This document shows positions 1 through 6,956 of a stretch of DNA of 43,793 nt, piece after piece (the first letter of the stretch is position 1; every line of letters begins with the position of its first letter). The notes below the pieces were generated by a model that was not told where the DNA came from, did no database searches, and saw only the letters and a list, made by a program, of their open reading frames with translations. The stretch comes from an uncultured Christensenellaceae bacterium. Its GTDB lineage: Bacteria > Bacillota > Clostridia > Christensenellales > Borkfalkiaceae. The stretch spans positions 1 to 43,793 of the forward strand of contig CAJUMW010000004.1 of assembly GCA_910587625.1 (NCBI GenBank), given 5' to 3'. The position numbers and the translations under genes were made by a program.

Positions 1-1046
1 AGGTAATTTCCAGAGTTCTCGATTGCGCAAAAAAATTTGCCGATGAAATTGTAATAGTCGATACGGGTTCCACCGATAAAACCGTTGAAATTGCCGAGCA
101 ATATACTCAAAAAATTTACTTTTGCGAGTGGAACGACAATTTTTCCGATGTTCGCAATTTTGCTTTTAACAAGGCGGAGTGCGACTATTTAATGTGGCTT
201 GACGCCGACGACGTAATTACCGACGATAACTGCAAAAAAATAAAAGAATTAGTCGGTAATGGCGGCTTCGATACTGCATATTTGAAGTATGTCGCGGCGT
301 TTGACGGAGATAATCCTACGTTTATTTACTATCGAGAGCGTATTTTCAGTCGTTCTACCAATCCTCGATTCACAGGTGCGGTGCATGAAACTTGTTCGGT
401 AAAAGGTAAAGTCGTCTATTCCGACGCGGAAATACATCACAGAAAATTAAAAAGCGGCGACCCGTTTCGCAATCTTAAAATATACCAAAAGCTTATTGCA
501 AGCGGTGAAAAGCTTGACGAACGTTCGCAATTTTATTATGCGCGCGAGCTGTTTTATTGTGGTATGTACAGGGAGAGTGCGGCGGTTTTCGAGCATTATC
601 TGACCCGTAACGGTTGGGTTGAAAATAAAATAGAAGCCTGCCAAAATCTATATTTAGTTTATAGCGCGTTGGGAGATACCGAACGCGCTGAATCGAGCCT
701 TTTAAAATCATTGCTTTACGCTCCGCCCAAAAGCTATACTTGCTGTATGTTAGGGGAACGTTTTTTGCAAAAAAACGAGCTTAATTCGGCTATATATTGG
801 TATGAACACGCTTTGGCGACTAATGACGACGTACAGAGCGGAGCGTTTGTCAATCTCGATTACGGCGGATTTATTCCCTGCATACAACTGTGTGTGATAT
901 ACGATAAGTTGGGAGATTTTGAGCGCGCAAACGCTTACAACGAGGAGGCAGGGCGCTTGAAACCGCAAAACCAAAGCTATCTTAGCAACAAACAATATTT
1001 CGAACGAAAATTTAATGAAGAGGTAAAGACCGATGATAAATCTTAA
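1..1046 (+). CDS. Glycosyltransferase family 2 with C-terminal TPR region (5' partial)
   Basis: The frame is open from the first bases of the window, so the gene starts upstream; the ATG at 192 is internal. The visible N-terminal part has the GT2 nucleotide-sugar motif VDTGSTDKT, then WNDNFSDVRN and the metal-binding LDADD segment just after the internal ATG. After about 110 residues the protein turns into helical pairs with TPR-like spacing (FYYARELFYCGMYRESAAVFE, in two parts, and later YEHALATNDD), a fusion usual for transferases that glycosylate proteins in Firmicutes. The 3' end overlaps the start of the collagen-like gene by 14 nt, so the two are probably translationally coupled. I infer that it adds the first sugar to threonines of the Gly-X-Thr repeats next door. 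Family assignment is firm; substrate is inference. Confidence 0.88.
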   Translation, partial: VISRVLDCAKKFADEIVIVDTGSTDKTVEIAEQYTQKIYFCEWNDNFSDVRNFAFNKAECDYLMWLDADDVITDDNCKKIKELVGNGGFDTAYLKYVAAFDGDNPTFIYYRERIFSRSTNPRFTGAVHETCSVKGKVVYSDAEIHHRKLKSGDPFRNLKIYQKLIASGEKLDERSQFYYARELFYCGMYRESAAVFEHYLTRNGWVENKIEACQNLYLVYSALGDTERAESSLLKSLLYAPPKSYTCCMLGERFLQKNELNSAIYWYEHALATNDDVQSGAFVNLDYGGFIPCIQLCVIYDKLGDFERANAYNEEAGRLKPQNQSYLSNKQYFERKFNEEVKTDDKS

Positions 1047-2022
1047 CTTGTTTTTCTCATGCGACAACGGCTGGAATAACGGCTGCAATCCTTGTAGCAA
1101 TCATACTTGCGGTTCGGGCGTGAGAAGAATATATATAAATACTCTTACCGGTATTACGGGTCCTACGGGCGCGACTGGTGCAACAGGCCCTGCAGGTACT
1201 CCCGGTGCAACAGGCTCTACGGGCGCGACGGGAGCTACAGGTCTTGATGGTGTTCTCGGTCCCATAGGCCCCACAGGCGCAACAGGTCCGACAGGCCCCA
1301 CAGGCGCAACAGGTCCGACAGGTCCCACGGGCGCAACGGGAGCTACAGGTCTTGACGGCGTTACGGGTCCGACGGGTGTAACAGGTCCGACGGGACCCAC
1401 AGGCGCAGACGGAGAGGACGGCTTAGCAGCTTCGGTTGTTGTCGGCACTACCGATACGGGTGAACCCGATACGGCGGCAATAGTTACAAACAGCGGTACT
1501 GCACAAAACGCTGTACTTGACTTTGTAATTCCTCGCGGTGCAACGGGAGCTACCGGCGTTACGGGTCCGACGGGTGTAACAGGTCCGACGGGTACGGCAG
1601 ACTTAAACGCTTACGGTGGGTTGTACAATACAACTCCGCAAACTCTAAACTTGACGGTTGGGGGAACAACGCAGTTGCCGCTTCCTACCGCAATGCCGTT
1701 GAAAAACGTGACGTCTACGCCTGCCAACAGCCTTACTATCGAAACTACAGGTGTGTATGAAATAAACTATTACTCAAACGTGTCGGCAGCTCTCGGTACA
1801 ACCGTTACAATGTCGGTACGCATAAACGGAACTGCAATTCCTCAGGCTTCGATATCGCGTGTTTTGGCTGTCGGTGTCGGTTCGCTTTATAACGGAAGCA
1901 TAATTATCTCGTTGAATGCGGGGGACGTTATCGATATGGCTCTGTCGGCATTGCTCGCTGTGGGTATCACTTTGGGCGGCGGAGTAAACACGACTTTAAC
2001 GGTAAAACAAATAAGCGTATAA
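1033..2022 (+). CDS. Collagen-like repeat protein, exosporium BclA-like
   Basis: A 329-residue protein. Residues 1-39 are a short Cys/Asn-rich head. Residues 40-130 are uninterrupted Gly-X-Y triplets, mostly GPT, GAT and GVT, followed by a non-collagen spacer, a second short collagen block (about 169-187), and a C-terminal domain of about 140 residues. The C-terminal part has the beta-rich, hydrophobic character of the trimerising head domain of BclA-type filaments (motifs TTGVYEINYYSNVS and LNAGDVIDM). There is no classical signal peptide, as is usual for spore-surface filament proteins. The ATG at 1033 follows GAAGAGG and lies inside the upstream glycosyltransferase gene. Threonine in the Y position is the usual O-glycosylation site in such proteins. 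Spore-surface location is inferred from family and from spoVA genes in the same window. Confidence 0.85.
   Translation: MINLNLFFSCDNGWNNGCNPCSNHTCGSGVRRIYINTLTGITGPTGATGATGPAGTPGATGSTGATGATGLDGVLGPIGPTGATGPTGPTGATGPTGPTGATGATGLDGVTGPTGVTGPTGPTGADGEDGLAASVVVGTTDTGEPDTAAIVTNSGTAQNAVLDFVIPRGATGATGVTGPTGVTGPTGTADLNAYGGLYNTTPQTLNLTVGGTTQLPLPTAMPLKNVTSTPANSLTIETTGVYEINYYSNVSAALGTTVTMSVRINGTAIPQASISRVLAVGVGSLYNGSIIISLNAGDVIDMALSALLAVGITLGGGVNTTLTVKQISV
1150..1422 (+). repeat. Gly-X-Thr coding tandem repeats
   Basis: About 30 consecutive Gly-X-Y codons triplets make an imperfect tandem DNA repeat built from 9-nt units (GGN CCN/GCN ACN) with longer recurring blocks, such as the GATGLDGV unit that occurs twice. 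A second short array lies at 1537-1593. The GC content is well above that of the surroundings. Such arrays expand and contract by slippage, so the length is likely to vary between strains. Confidence 0.85.
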
Positions 2023-2062
2023 GGGAATTTCAAAAAACAATTGAAAACTTGATGTTTTGGTT

Positions 2063-2089
2063 CGGCGTTTAATAACGCCGGATTTTTTT
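2063..2089 (+). terminator. Rho-independent terminator after the collagen-like gene
   Basis: A 7-bp stem CGGCGTT/AACGCCG with a TAAT loop (2063-2080) is followed by GATTTTTTT. It lies 40 nt after the stop codon of the collagen-like gene. Confidence 0.85.
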
Positions 2090-2118
2090 GCCGTAAATAA
2101 AAACAGAAACAACAGTAA

Positions 2119-2382
2119 AGCGCACTTCCCATACATTCGGATTTAACCGATAATGACTTTCAAAACATTATTGCAAATGCTCTTTATGCACCTTCAGAGA
2201 TTTTTTCCGCAAACAAAGAAAAACCCTATTACCATTTTGCAAAAGTAATAGAGGTCAATTCAAAAGGTAAACCTGAAATAGGACTTGTTTTATTAGACGT
2301 TGACGAGAATAAAGAAAATTTTGAAATTGTTCACGCCCATTTTGTTCGTAATCGGGGTTTTAATGCAATTAAAAGAAAATAA
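2119..2382 (+). pseudogene. Open frame without a start codon, probably a decayed phage-type gene
   Basis: An open frame of 87 codons runs from a TAA at 2116 to the TAA at 2380-2382, with no ATG, GTG or TTG near its beginning. The translation is protein-like, for example PYYHFAKVIEVNSKGKPEIG, then LVLLDVDENKENFEIVHAHF and a basic end AIKRK. It looks like the C-terminal end of a longer protein whose front was lost. I do not recognise the family; an end domain of a phage head-morphogenesis-associated nuclease is a guess based on its layout and on the phage-like small ORFs that follow. Confidence 0.45.
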
Positions 2383-2543
2383 AAAACACTTACGGATGGA
2401 CTGCCGTTCCCATCATCGAACTTAATCGGCAGGCGTGACAGATTTTCTGCGGTTCGTAAGTGTTTTTGGTTTTAAGCGTTGCCTCCCGTGTCCGAGTGCC
2501 CCACTCCGGTGGACACACCTCGGCAGGGTAAAAAGCAACGCTT
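2382..2543. other. Pair of long nested inverted repeats, possible structured RNA or mobile-element end
   Basis: Two cruciform-like units stand side by side. Unit 1: a perfect 13-bp stem (2382-2394 with 2455-2467, core ACACTTACG) encloses CTGCCG/CGGCAG (2401-2406 with 2427-2432) and a CAGA-TTT-TCTG hairpin (2439-2449), giving a three-way junction. Unit 2: a 9-bp stem AAGCGTTGC/GCAACGCTT (2474-2482 with 2535-2543) encloses GTGTCC/GGACAC (2488-2493 with 2511-2516), itself closing GAGTG/CACTC (2494-2498 with 2502-2506). CCGAG (2492-2496) can pair instead with CTCGG (2519-2523). No credible reading frame crosses it. I do not recognise it as a named RNA family; the strand is undecided because the structure is symmetric. 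Confidence 0.5.
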
Positions 2544-2598
2544 CTATTTATATTATACACCAAAACTATTAAAAGTCAACATAAAGAGGTAAAAAATA

Positions 2599-2856
2599 AT
2601 GCACAACAATAGAAATAAACCGTATTCAGACGATTATTTGTTTTTTAATGAAGAAACGCGGCATTATCAGCTAACGGCGTTTATAGGCGGTGTTATAGTA
2701 GACCTTGTACCAAGTCTTGTAGTTGACGTTGCGCTGTCCCCGGGCGTTATCGAGTATAACGAAACCGAAAACAAATATTACGTTTATTGCATTACAAACA
2801 AAGCCTGTATTTTTACTGTACCAGATAACGTCGAGATAGTAAAGGCAGCAAATTAG
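2599..2856 (+). CDS. Small phage-like protein of unknown function
   Basis: An 85-residue ORF with a good ribosome site (AAAGAGGT, 8 nt before the ATG). The start DDYLFFNEETRHYQLTA resembles the opening of small head-tail connector-type proteins of Firmicutes phages, in which a DEYL-F-DE-T-RYVLT string is common; this is pattern memory, not a search result. The middle is hydrophobic (FIGGVIVDLVPSLVVDVALS) and the rest is beta-prone. It begins a run of three closely spaced small ORFs and is probably a prophage relic near the tRNA gene. Confidence 0.55.
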   Translation: MHNNRNKPYSDDYLFFNEETRHYQLTAFIGGVIVDLVPSLVVDVALSPGVIEYNETENKYYVYCITNKACIFTVPDNVEIVKAAN

Positions 2857-2870
2857 AGGTAGGTAACAAT

Positions 2871-3092
2871 ATGGCAAATCCCTTATTTATAAAAATAGAG
2901 TTTCCGAGCGCAGACAATAAAAAAAGCGCCGTAGCAGGCGATAAAACAGGCAGTACGGGCAAAAATCAATCATCTTCGGACGAAAGCTCAGGCAATGGCG
3001 CAACGTTTGCTTCGTTCAAGGAGTACGCGATTGTAAACATTTTAAAACAGGTACTCGGTTCGGATTATCAGGTGCCGCCATTGCCGGTATGA
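2871..3092 (+). CDS. Small hypothetical protein, probable phage remnant
   Basis: A 73-residue ORF, 14 nt after the preceding one, with a Shine-Dalgarno (AGAGGTAGG) before the ATG. It has a beta-like start (NPLFIKIEF), a low-complexity Ser/Gly/Asn linker (about residues 25-45) and an amphipathic end (FASFKEYAIVNILKQVL). The family is not recognised. It may be the truncated front of a longer phage structural protein, because the next frame starts on its stop codon and continues in a coiled-coil style. Confidence 0.5.
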   Translation: MANPLFIKIEFPSADNKKSAVAGDKTGSTGKNQSSSDESSGNGATFASFKEYAIVNILKQVLGSDYQVPPLPV

Positions 3093-3199
3093 TATGCGGA
3101 TATAAACTAACCGCAGAAAAAGAAGTAGCAGAGTTGACTCGAAAAGCCGCAGAACAAAAGAATTTTATTAATTGGTGCGAAAATAAAACAGCGCTTTAA
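3089..3199 (+). CDS. 36-residue ORF overlapping the previous stop codon
   Basis: An ATGA overlap couples this frame to the preceding one. The product begins MICGYKLTAEKE and continues with a charged helix (VAELTRKAAEQKNFINWCE). It is either a real tiny gene or the frame-shifted tail of the previous ORF. The stop codon lies inside the stem of a hairpin. Confidence 0.35.
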   Translation: MICGYKLTAEKEVAELTRKAAEQKNFINWCENKTAL

Positions 3200-3213
3200 A
3201 TTGCGCTGTTGTT
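3187..3213 (+). terminator. Hairpin at the end of the small phage-like ORFs
   Basis: An 8-bp stem AACAGCGC/GCGCTGTT (3187-3194 with 3203-3210) ends the three-ORF run. Only a weak T run follows, so termination may be inefficient. Confidence 0.5.
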
Positions 3214-3300
3214 AAAATATTGTGTTTAAGATACAAAATCATCGACACTTTTAATAATTATTTTTTTGGGGTACAGTTCAAAAATCGGTTAAAATAAGGC

Positions 3301-3337
3301 AAAAACGGATAGTTTTTAATCAAAACTACCCGTTTTT
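3301..3337 (-). terminator. Terminator downstream of tRNA-Pro
   Basis: Near-perfect 16-bp inverted repeat (3301-3316 with 3322-3337) with A runs on one side and T runs on the other. On the minus strand it lies directly after the tRNA 3' end and ends in a T run. It could also stop plus-strand transcription. Confidence 0.7.
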
Positions 3338-3338
3338 G

Positions 3339-3414
3339 TGGTTGAGGCGACGGGATTTGAACCCACGACCTTATGGTCCCGAACCATACGCGCTACCAAC
3401 TGCGCTACGCCTCA
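3339..3414 (-). tRNA. tRNA-Pro (anticodon CGG)
   Basis: The reverse complement folds as a full cloverleaf. The 7-bp acceptor stem TGAGGCG/CGCCTCA is followed by discriminator A and an encoded CCA (3339-3341). The D arm contains AGTTGGTA, the anticodon stem TATGG/CCATA closes a seven-base loop TTCGGGA, and the T arm contains GGTTCAAATCC. The loop gives anticodon CGG with G37, fitting proline. Its 3' end faces the phage-like remnants at 2119-3199, a common arrangement when a phage has used a tRNA as its attachment site. Confidence 0.95.
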
Positions 3415-3521
3415 ATATCCTTAATATTATATATTGAAATTCTAATTTAAGTCAATTATTTTTAAGCTTAAAATAAAATTTTGCAGGTTAAATAGATTTT
3501 TTGCCTTATAACCGCGTAAAT

Positions 3522-4481
3522 TTATTCGCAGGGATATTTTAAGCCGAGCTGTCTGCGGCATTCGTCGAGTAGAGCCATGGTTTCAAGCGTACTTTCAAAC
3601 GGACAAAATTTGCTCTCTTTTAATCCGTTTTTTATTTCTTTTGCTGTGTTTTTCAATTGCAGACCATATAAAAGATTTGAGATCTTAAATCTTTCGCTGC
3701 ACTTTCCTGTAAGCTTAGCTGATTTTGCCTTGTGGTAGAGGGGGACGCATATTTTTCCGTCGCTGCCTTCGATAACGAGCTTTTCTCCTTTGAGCCGTTT
3801 CATAGATACAAATATTTCCGCATTAAAATTGTCATATTTAAAGATAATTTTTTCCTCGTAATCCACACCGCCAGAAACAACTCCGCGGCATTCCACCGAT
3901 TTGGGTTTTCCCAAAAGTTCCAAAGCGTACCTGACGGGGTAAATGCCTATGTCAAGCAGCGCGCCGCCGATAAGGTCGGGGGTGGTAAGTCTGGGGTTTT
4001 TTATAAACTGCACCATGGGCACGGCAAAGGACGCATAAAATCTTTTAATTTCCCCTATCTTGTTTTGAGTAATCCATTCTTTGACTTTCAGCGAAACGGG
4101 GTTGTGCCAAGTCCACATAGCTTCCGCAAAATAAACGCCCTTTTCTTTTGCAAAATTTATTACTTCTTGTGCCTGTTTATGGTTTACGGTAACGGGCTTT
4201 TCGCAAAGAACGGGTATGCCGAATTGTATAGCAAGCTTCGAATAGTACAAGTGCCTGTCGTGTGTGGTTGCAATATATGCGCAGTCAGCGTCGCCCAATT
4301 TCAAAGCTTCTTCGGCGGTATTAAAAACCTTGCCGCCGTACTTTTTTGCAAATTGCTCCGCACGCTGTTTGGTTCTGTTCCAAACCGCGCAAATTTCAAA
4401 TTCTTCGTATTTTACAAGCTCGCTCGCAACTTTGTTTGCGATACTTCCGCAACCGATTATCACCCAGCGAAATTTTTCCAT
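3522..4481 (-). CDS. Gfo/Idh/MocA-family NAD(P)-dependent oxidoreductase
   Basis: A 319-residue protein of the usual family length. The N-terminal Rossmann fold has G10-C-G-S-I-A; the family signature EKP follows at residues 94-96 (VLCEKPVTVN), and the C-terminal alpha/beta domain contains GGALLDIGIYP, where the Asp/His-type catalytic region normally lies. Members oxidise or reduce sugars, inositols or trans-dihydrodiols; the AEAMWTWHNP and LLDIGIYPV strings place it near the dihydrodiol/xylose dehydrogenase-like branch. The substrate cannot be read. The start ATG follows GAGGTG on the minus strand. The gene is alone and divergent from thyA. Confidence 0.88.
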   Translation of the reverse strand: MEKFRWVIIGCGSIANKVASELVKYEEFEICAVWNRTKQRAEQFAKKYGGKVFNTAEEALKLGDADCAYIATTHDRHLYYSKLAIQFGIPVLCEKPVTVNHKQAQEVINFAKEKGVYFAEAMWTWHNPVSLKVKEWITQNKIGEIKRFYASFAVPMVQFIKNPRLTTPDLIGGALLDIGIYPVRYALELLGKPKSVECRGVVSGGVDYEEKIIFKYDNFNAEIFVSMKRLKGEKLVIEGSDGKICVPLYHKAKSAKLTGKCSERFKISNLLYGLQLKNTAKEIKNGLKESKFCPFESTLETMALLDECRRQLGLKYPCE

Positions 4482-4545
4482 AACACACCTCTTATAAATT
4501 ATAGCACGCAGCGCGGCATTTTCACAATACCTTTACACAAAAAAA

Positions 4546-4574
4546 TTGACTTAAAAGACGGTATAATGTATAAT
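4546..4574 (+). promoter_or_regulatory. Promoter of thyA-folA
   Basis: TTGACT (4546-4551), 17-nt spacer, TATAAT (4569-4574). It is 26 nt before the thyA ATG, which has a GGAGAAG ribosome site at 4589. Confidence 0.8.
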
Positions 4575-4599
4575 AATTAAAAACATACGGAGAAGATAT

Positions 4600-5430
4600 A
4601 TGAGCAGAGCGGACGAAATATTTATTTCGAATATGACAGACATAATGCAAAGCGGCGTGTGGGATACGCATTTGGACGTTCGTCCCAAGTGGAGTGACGG
4701 CACGCCTGCGCACACCGTAAAAAAATTCGGAATTGTCAACCGCTATAATTTGAAGGAAGAGTTTCCGATACTCACGATAAGGCGCACGGCTTTTAAGTCC
4801 TGCGTGGACGAATTGCTTTGGATTTGGCAAAAAAAGAGCAACAACGTTGCCGACCTCAACTCTCACATATGGGACCAATGGGCAGACGCAAGCGGCTCGA
4901 TAGGCAAGGCTTACGGCTATCAGCTTGGCGTAAAGCATAAGTACAGAGAGGGAGAGTTCGACCAGGTTGACAGGGTTCTGTTCGACCTTAAAAACAACCC
5001 GTCCAGCCGCCGCATATTGACCAATATCTACAATTTTGCCGACCTTAACGAAATGAATTTATACCCTTGCGCGTATTCAATGACCTTTAACGTATCGGGA
5101 AATACGCTCAACGGCATTTTGAACCAGCGCTCAAACGATATGCTCACGGCAAACAATTGGAACGTGGTGCAGTACGCAGTACTTCTTATAATGTTCGCGC
5201 AGGTTTCCAATCTCGAAGTAGGAGAACTTGTGCACGTTATAGCAGATGCGCATATATACGACAGGCATATTCCCATAGTCGAAGAGATAATAAAAATGCC
5301 GCGCCTTGCCGCGCCCAAACTCGAAGTGGATAAGTCGATAAAGAATTTTTACGATTTTACCGTGGATAGCTTCAAGCTTACCGACTATAAATTCAACGAA
5401 AAAAAATACTCGATTCCCGTAGCGGAGTAA
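4600..5430 (+). CDS. thyA: Thymidylate synthase
   Basis: Converts dUMP to dTMP using methylene-tetrahydrofolate, giving dihydrofolate. The 276-residue protein carries the catalytic cysteine in YPCAYS (C157), the phosphate/dUMP segment NQRSND (175-180) and the C-terminal HVIADAHIYDRH (212-223). The PCAY version, rather than the PPCH of the E. coli type, matches the long ThyA branch seen in some Bacillus enzymes and phages. The folA gene starts 9 nt later, so the enzyme that regenerates tetrahydrofolate is made from the same message. The window gives no sign of whether a flavin-dependent ThyX also exists. Confidence 0.95.
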   Translation: MSRADEIFISNMTDIMQSGVWDTHLDVRPKWSDGTPAHTVKKFGIVNRYNLKEEFPILTIRRTAFKSCVDELLWIWQKKSNNVADLNSHIWDQWADASGSIGKAYGYQLGVKHKYREGEFDQVDRVLFDLKNNPSSRRILTNIYNFADLNEMNLYPCAYSMTFNVSGNTLNGILNQRSNDMLTANNWNVVQYAVLLIMFAQVSNLEVGELVHVIADAHIYDRHIPIVEEIIKMPRLAAPKLEVDKSIKNFYDFTVDSFKLTDYKFNEKKYSIPVAE

Positions 5431-5439
5431 GGAGAACTT

Positions 5440-5940
5440 ATGAAAGCAATACTGCATGCCGATAAAAATTGGGGCATAGGCGCAGGCAACGCGCTTATGT
5501 TTTCCATACCTGCGGATATGAAGTTTTTTAAAAACACCACAACGGGCAACGTCGTCGTTATGGGCAGCAACACGTTAAAATCTTTTCCCGGCGGCAAGCC
5601 TTTAAAGGACAGGCATAATATCGTGCTTTATCCCGACGGAGAGGACAGGGACGACTGCAAGATAGTGCGCTCGCTCGACGAACTTTTTGCCGAAATTCGT
5701 AAGTATCCCTCCGATAAGGTGTTTGTAATCGGCGGACAGATGATGTACAAAACTCTGCTTTCCTACTGTGACGAGGTGCTTGTGACAAAGGTTGACGCCG
5801 AGGGCGCGGCTGACGCATTTTTTGAAAATCTCGATAAAAACCCGCATTTTAAGCTTGTCTATGAGAGTGAGCCCGAGCAAACCAACGGCTATACCATCCG
5901 CTTTACCACGTATAAAAATTTAAACGTAAAGGCGTATTGA
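5440..5940 (+). CDS. folA: Dihydrofolate reductase
   Basis: NADPH-dependent reduction of dihydrofolate to tetrahydrofolate. It has 166 residues, the usual length. The substrate-binding acidic residue is D26 in SIPADMKFFK; the cofactor-site elements VVVMGSNTLKSFP (where most enzymes have GR-T/ES) and VIGGQMMY are present. The common LPW string near residue 20 is LMF here, so the active-site wall differs from textbook enzymes. The ribosome site is AAGGAG, 5 nt before the ATG. It forms an operon with thyA and is followed after 6 nt by a membrane-protein gene. Confidence 0.93.
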   Translation: MKAILHADKNWGIGAGNALMFSIPADMKFFKNTTTGNVVVMGSNTLKSFPGGKPLKDRHNIVLYPDGEDRDDCKIVRSLDELFAEIRKYPSDKVFVIGGQMMYKTLLSYCDEVLVTKVDAEGAADAFFENLDKNPHFKLVYESEPEQTNGYTIRFTTYKNLNVKAY

Positions 5941-5946
5941 TTACAT

Positions 5947-6840
5947 ATGCAATTTAAGGGAAAATTGACGGTACTTATAATAAATATTCTTCTGTGCTTG
6001 ACAATCGCGCTTTTGACGGGGTTTTTAATGGCAAGCTGGGGCGTATTTATGCGTGCCGTCTTTTTTTGCACCGCGGGAATAGGCGTTGTTGCGACTGTAA
6101 TTTGCTTCTTTCTCGACAAACAGGCTGTTTTAAAGAGCGCCTTTATATTAATACTTCTCGCCGCTATAGTACAGGCTTCGTTTATAGCGGTCGGTGAGAT
6201 AGGGGATTTGAAAAAATATAATACCGATGCCGAAAAAATTTTGGCTCTGGCTAAGATGATAGAGAATACGGGCGCCTGGGGAATGGCAGTGTTTGTGCTT
6301 TTACAGATACTTCAAATAGTAATTTTGCCCTTGCCGGCTGCGCTTTGCTATATTCCCGGCGTGCAAATATGGGGGGAGCTTGTCGCAACCTTGCTTGCTT
6401 CGGCAGGTGTGCTTATAGGCTCGGTAATCGCTTATTTTATAGGTAAAATCTGGGGCAGAAAAGCCGTAGTTTGGATAGCGGGGGAGGAAACTACTCAAAA
6501 ATACGCCTCGTACTTCGGTAAAAAAGGAAAGACGATATTTGTGCTTATGCAAATTTTGCCCTTTTTCCCCGACGATATTCTGTGTATGGTGGCAGGGCTT
6601 ACGTCTATGAATTTCGCGTTCTTTTTTGTCACTATGTTGGTGGTGCGGCCGCTTATAATCGCTGCGTATTGCTATCTGGGCAGCGGTGAAATTATTCCGT
6701 TTACAGGCTGGGGAATAGCGGTGTGGATATGCATTTTTGCGGTGTGTATAGTGCTTGCTGTGCTGTCCTGGAAGTATCAGGAAAAGTTTGAAAATTGGCT
6801 TGTTTCGAAGTTTTCCAAAAAGAAGGACGACAACTCATAA
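5947..6840 (+). CDS. TVP38/TMEM64-family (VTT domain) membrane protein
   Basis: A 297-residue integral membrane protein. Three hydrophobic helices cover about residues 8-85, ahead of the VTT (DedA-like) core: LQILQIVILPLPAALCYIPG, a re-entrant region with GVLIGSVIAYFIGKIWGRK, then QILPFFPDDILCMVAGL and two final helices. The tail is Lys-rich. The family is linked to lipid scrambling and undecaprenyl-phosphate recycling in bacteria, but the role of this member cannot be read. The extra three N-terminal helices are longer than in minimal family members. It follows folA after 6 nt, with no clear strong ribosome site, so it may depend on folA translation. Confidence 0.85.
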   Translation: MQFKGKLTVLIINILLCLTIALLTGFLMASWGVFMRAVFFCTAGIGVVATVICFFLDKQAVLKSAFILILLAAIVQASFIAVGEIGDLKKYNTDAEKILALAKMIENTGAWGMAVFVLLQILQIVILPLPAALCYIPGVQIWGELVATLLASAGVLIGSVIAYFIGKIWGRKAVVWIAGEETTQKYASYFGKKGKTIFVLMQILPFFPDDILCMVAGLTSMNFAFFFVTMLVVRPLIIAAYCYLGSGEIIPFTGWGIAVWICIFAVCIVLAVLSWKYQEKFENWLVSKFSKKKDDNS

Positions 6841-6888
6841 ATTTTTAACCAAATTTAACCAAAAGTTTATAAAATTTCATTCAAATAC

Positions 6889-6917
6889 TTGAAATTATAA
6901 AAAAAATGAGTTAAAAT
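6889..6917 (+). promoter_or_regulatory. Promoter of ppdK
   Basis: TTGAAA (6889-6894), 17-nt spacer, TAAAAT (6912-6917). The ribosome site GGAGGG at 6943 lies 8 nt before the ATG. Confidence 0.75.
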
Positions 6918-6956
6918 GTATAGGATAAATAAAAACTTATTTGGAGGGAACAAATA

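Noticed and set aside
1101..1448. A minus-strand proline-rich frame (VAPVGPVGP repeats)
   Set aside because: It is the antisense reading of the Gly-X-Thr repeats and has no start signals.
1150..1593. Tandem repeats as a CRISPR array
   Set aside because: The repeats are in-frame 9-nt Gly-X-Thr codon units without spacers. No CRISPR-like repeat-spacer pattern was seen anywhere in the window.
2382..2543. Integron attC site or a known riboswitch
   Set aside because: The RYYYAAC/GTTRRRY core sites are missing, there is no integrase, and no ligand-pocket pattern of a riboswitch class I know could be matched.
3732..4580. A 282-codon plus-strand frame opposite the Gfo/Idh/MocA gene
   Set aside because: Antisense shadow of a clearly conserved gene; the translation is Phe-rich and shows no domain.
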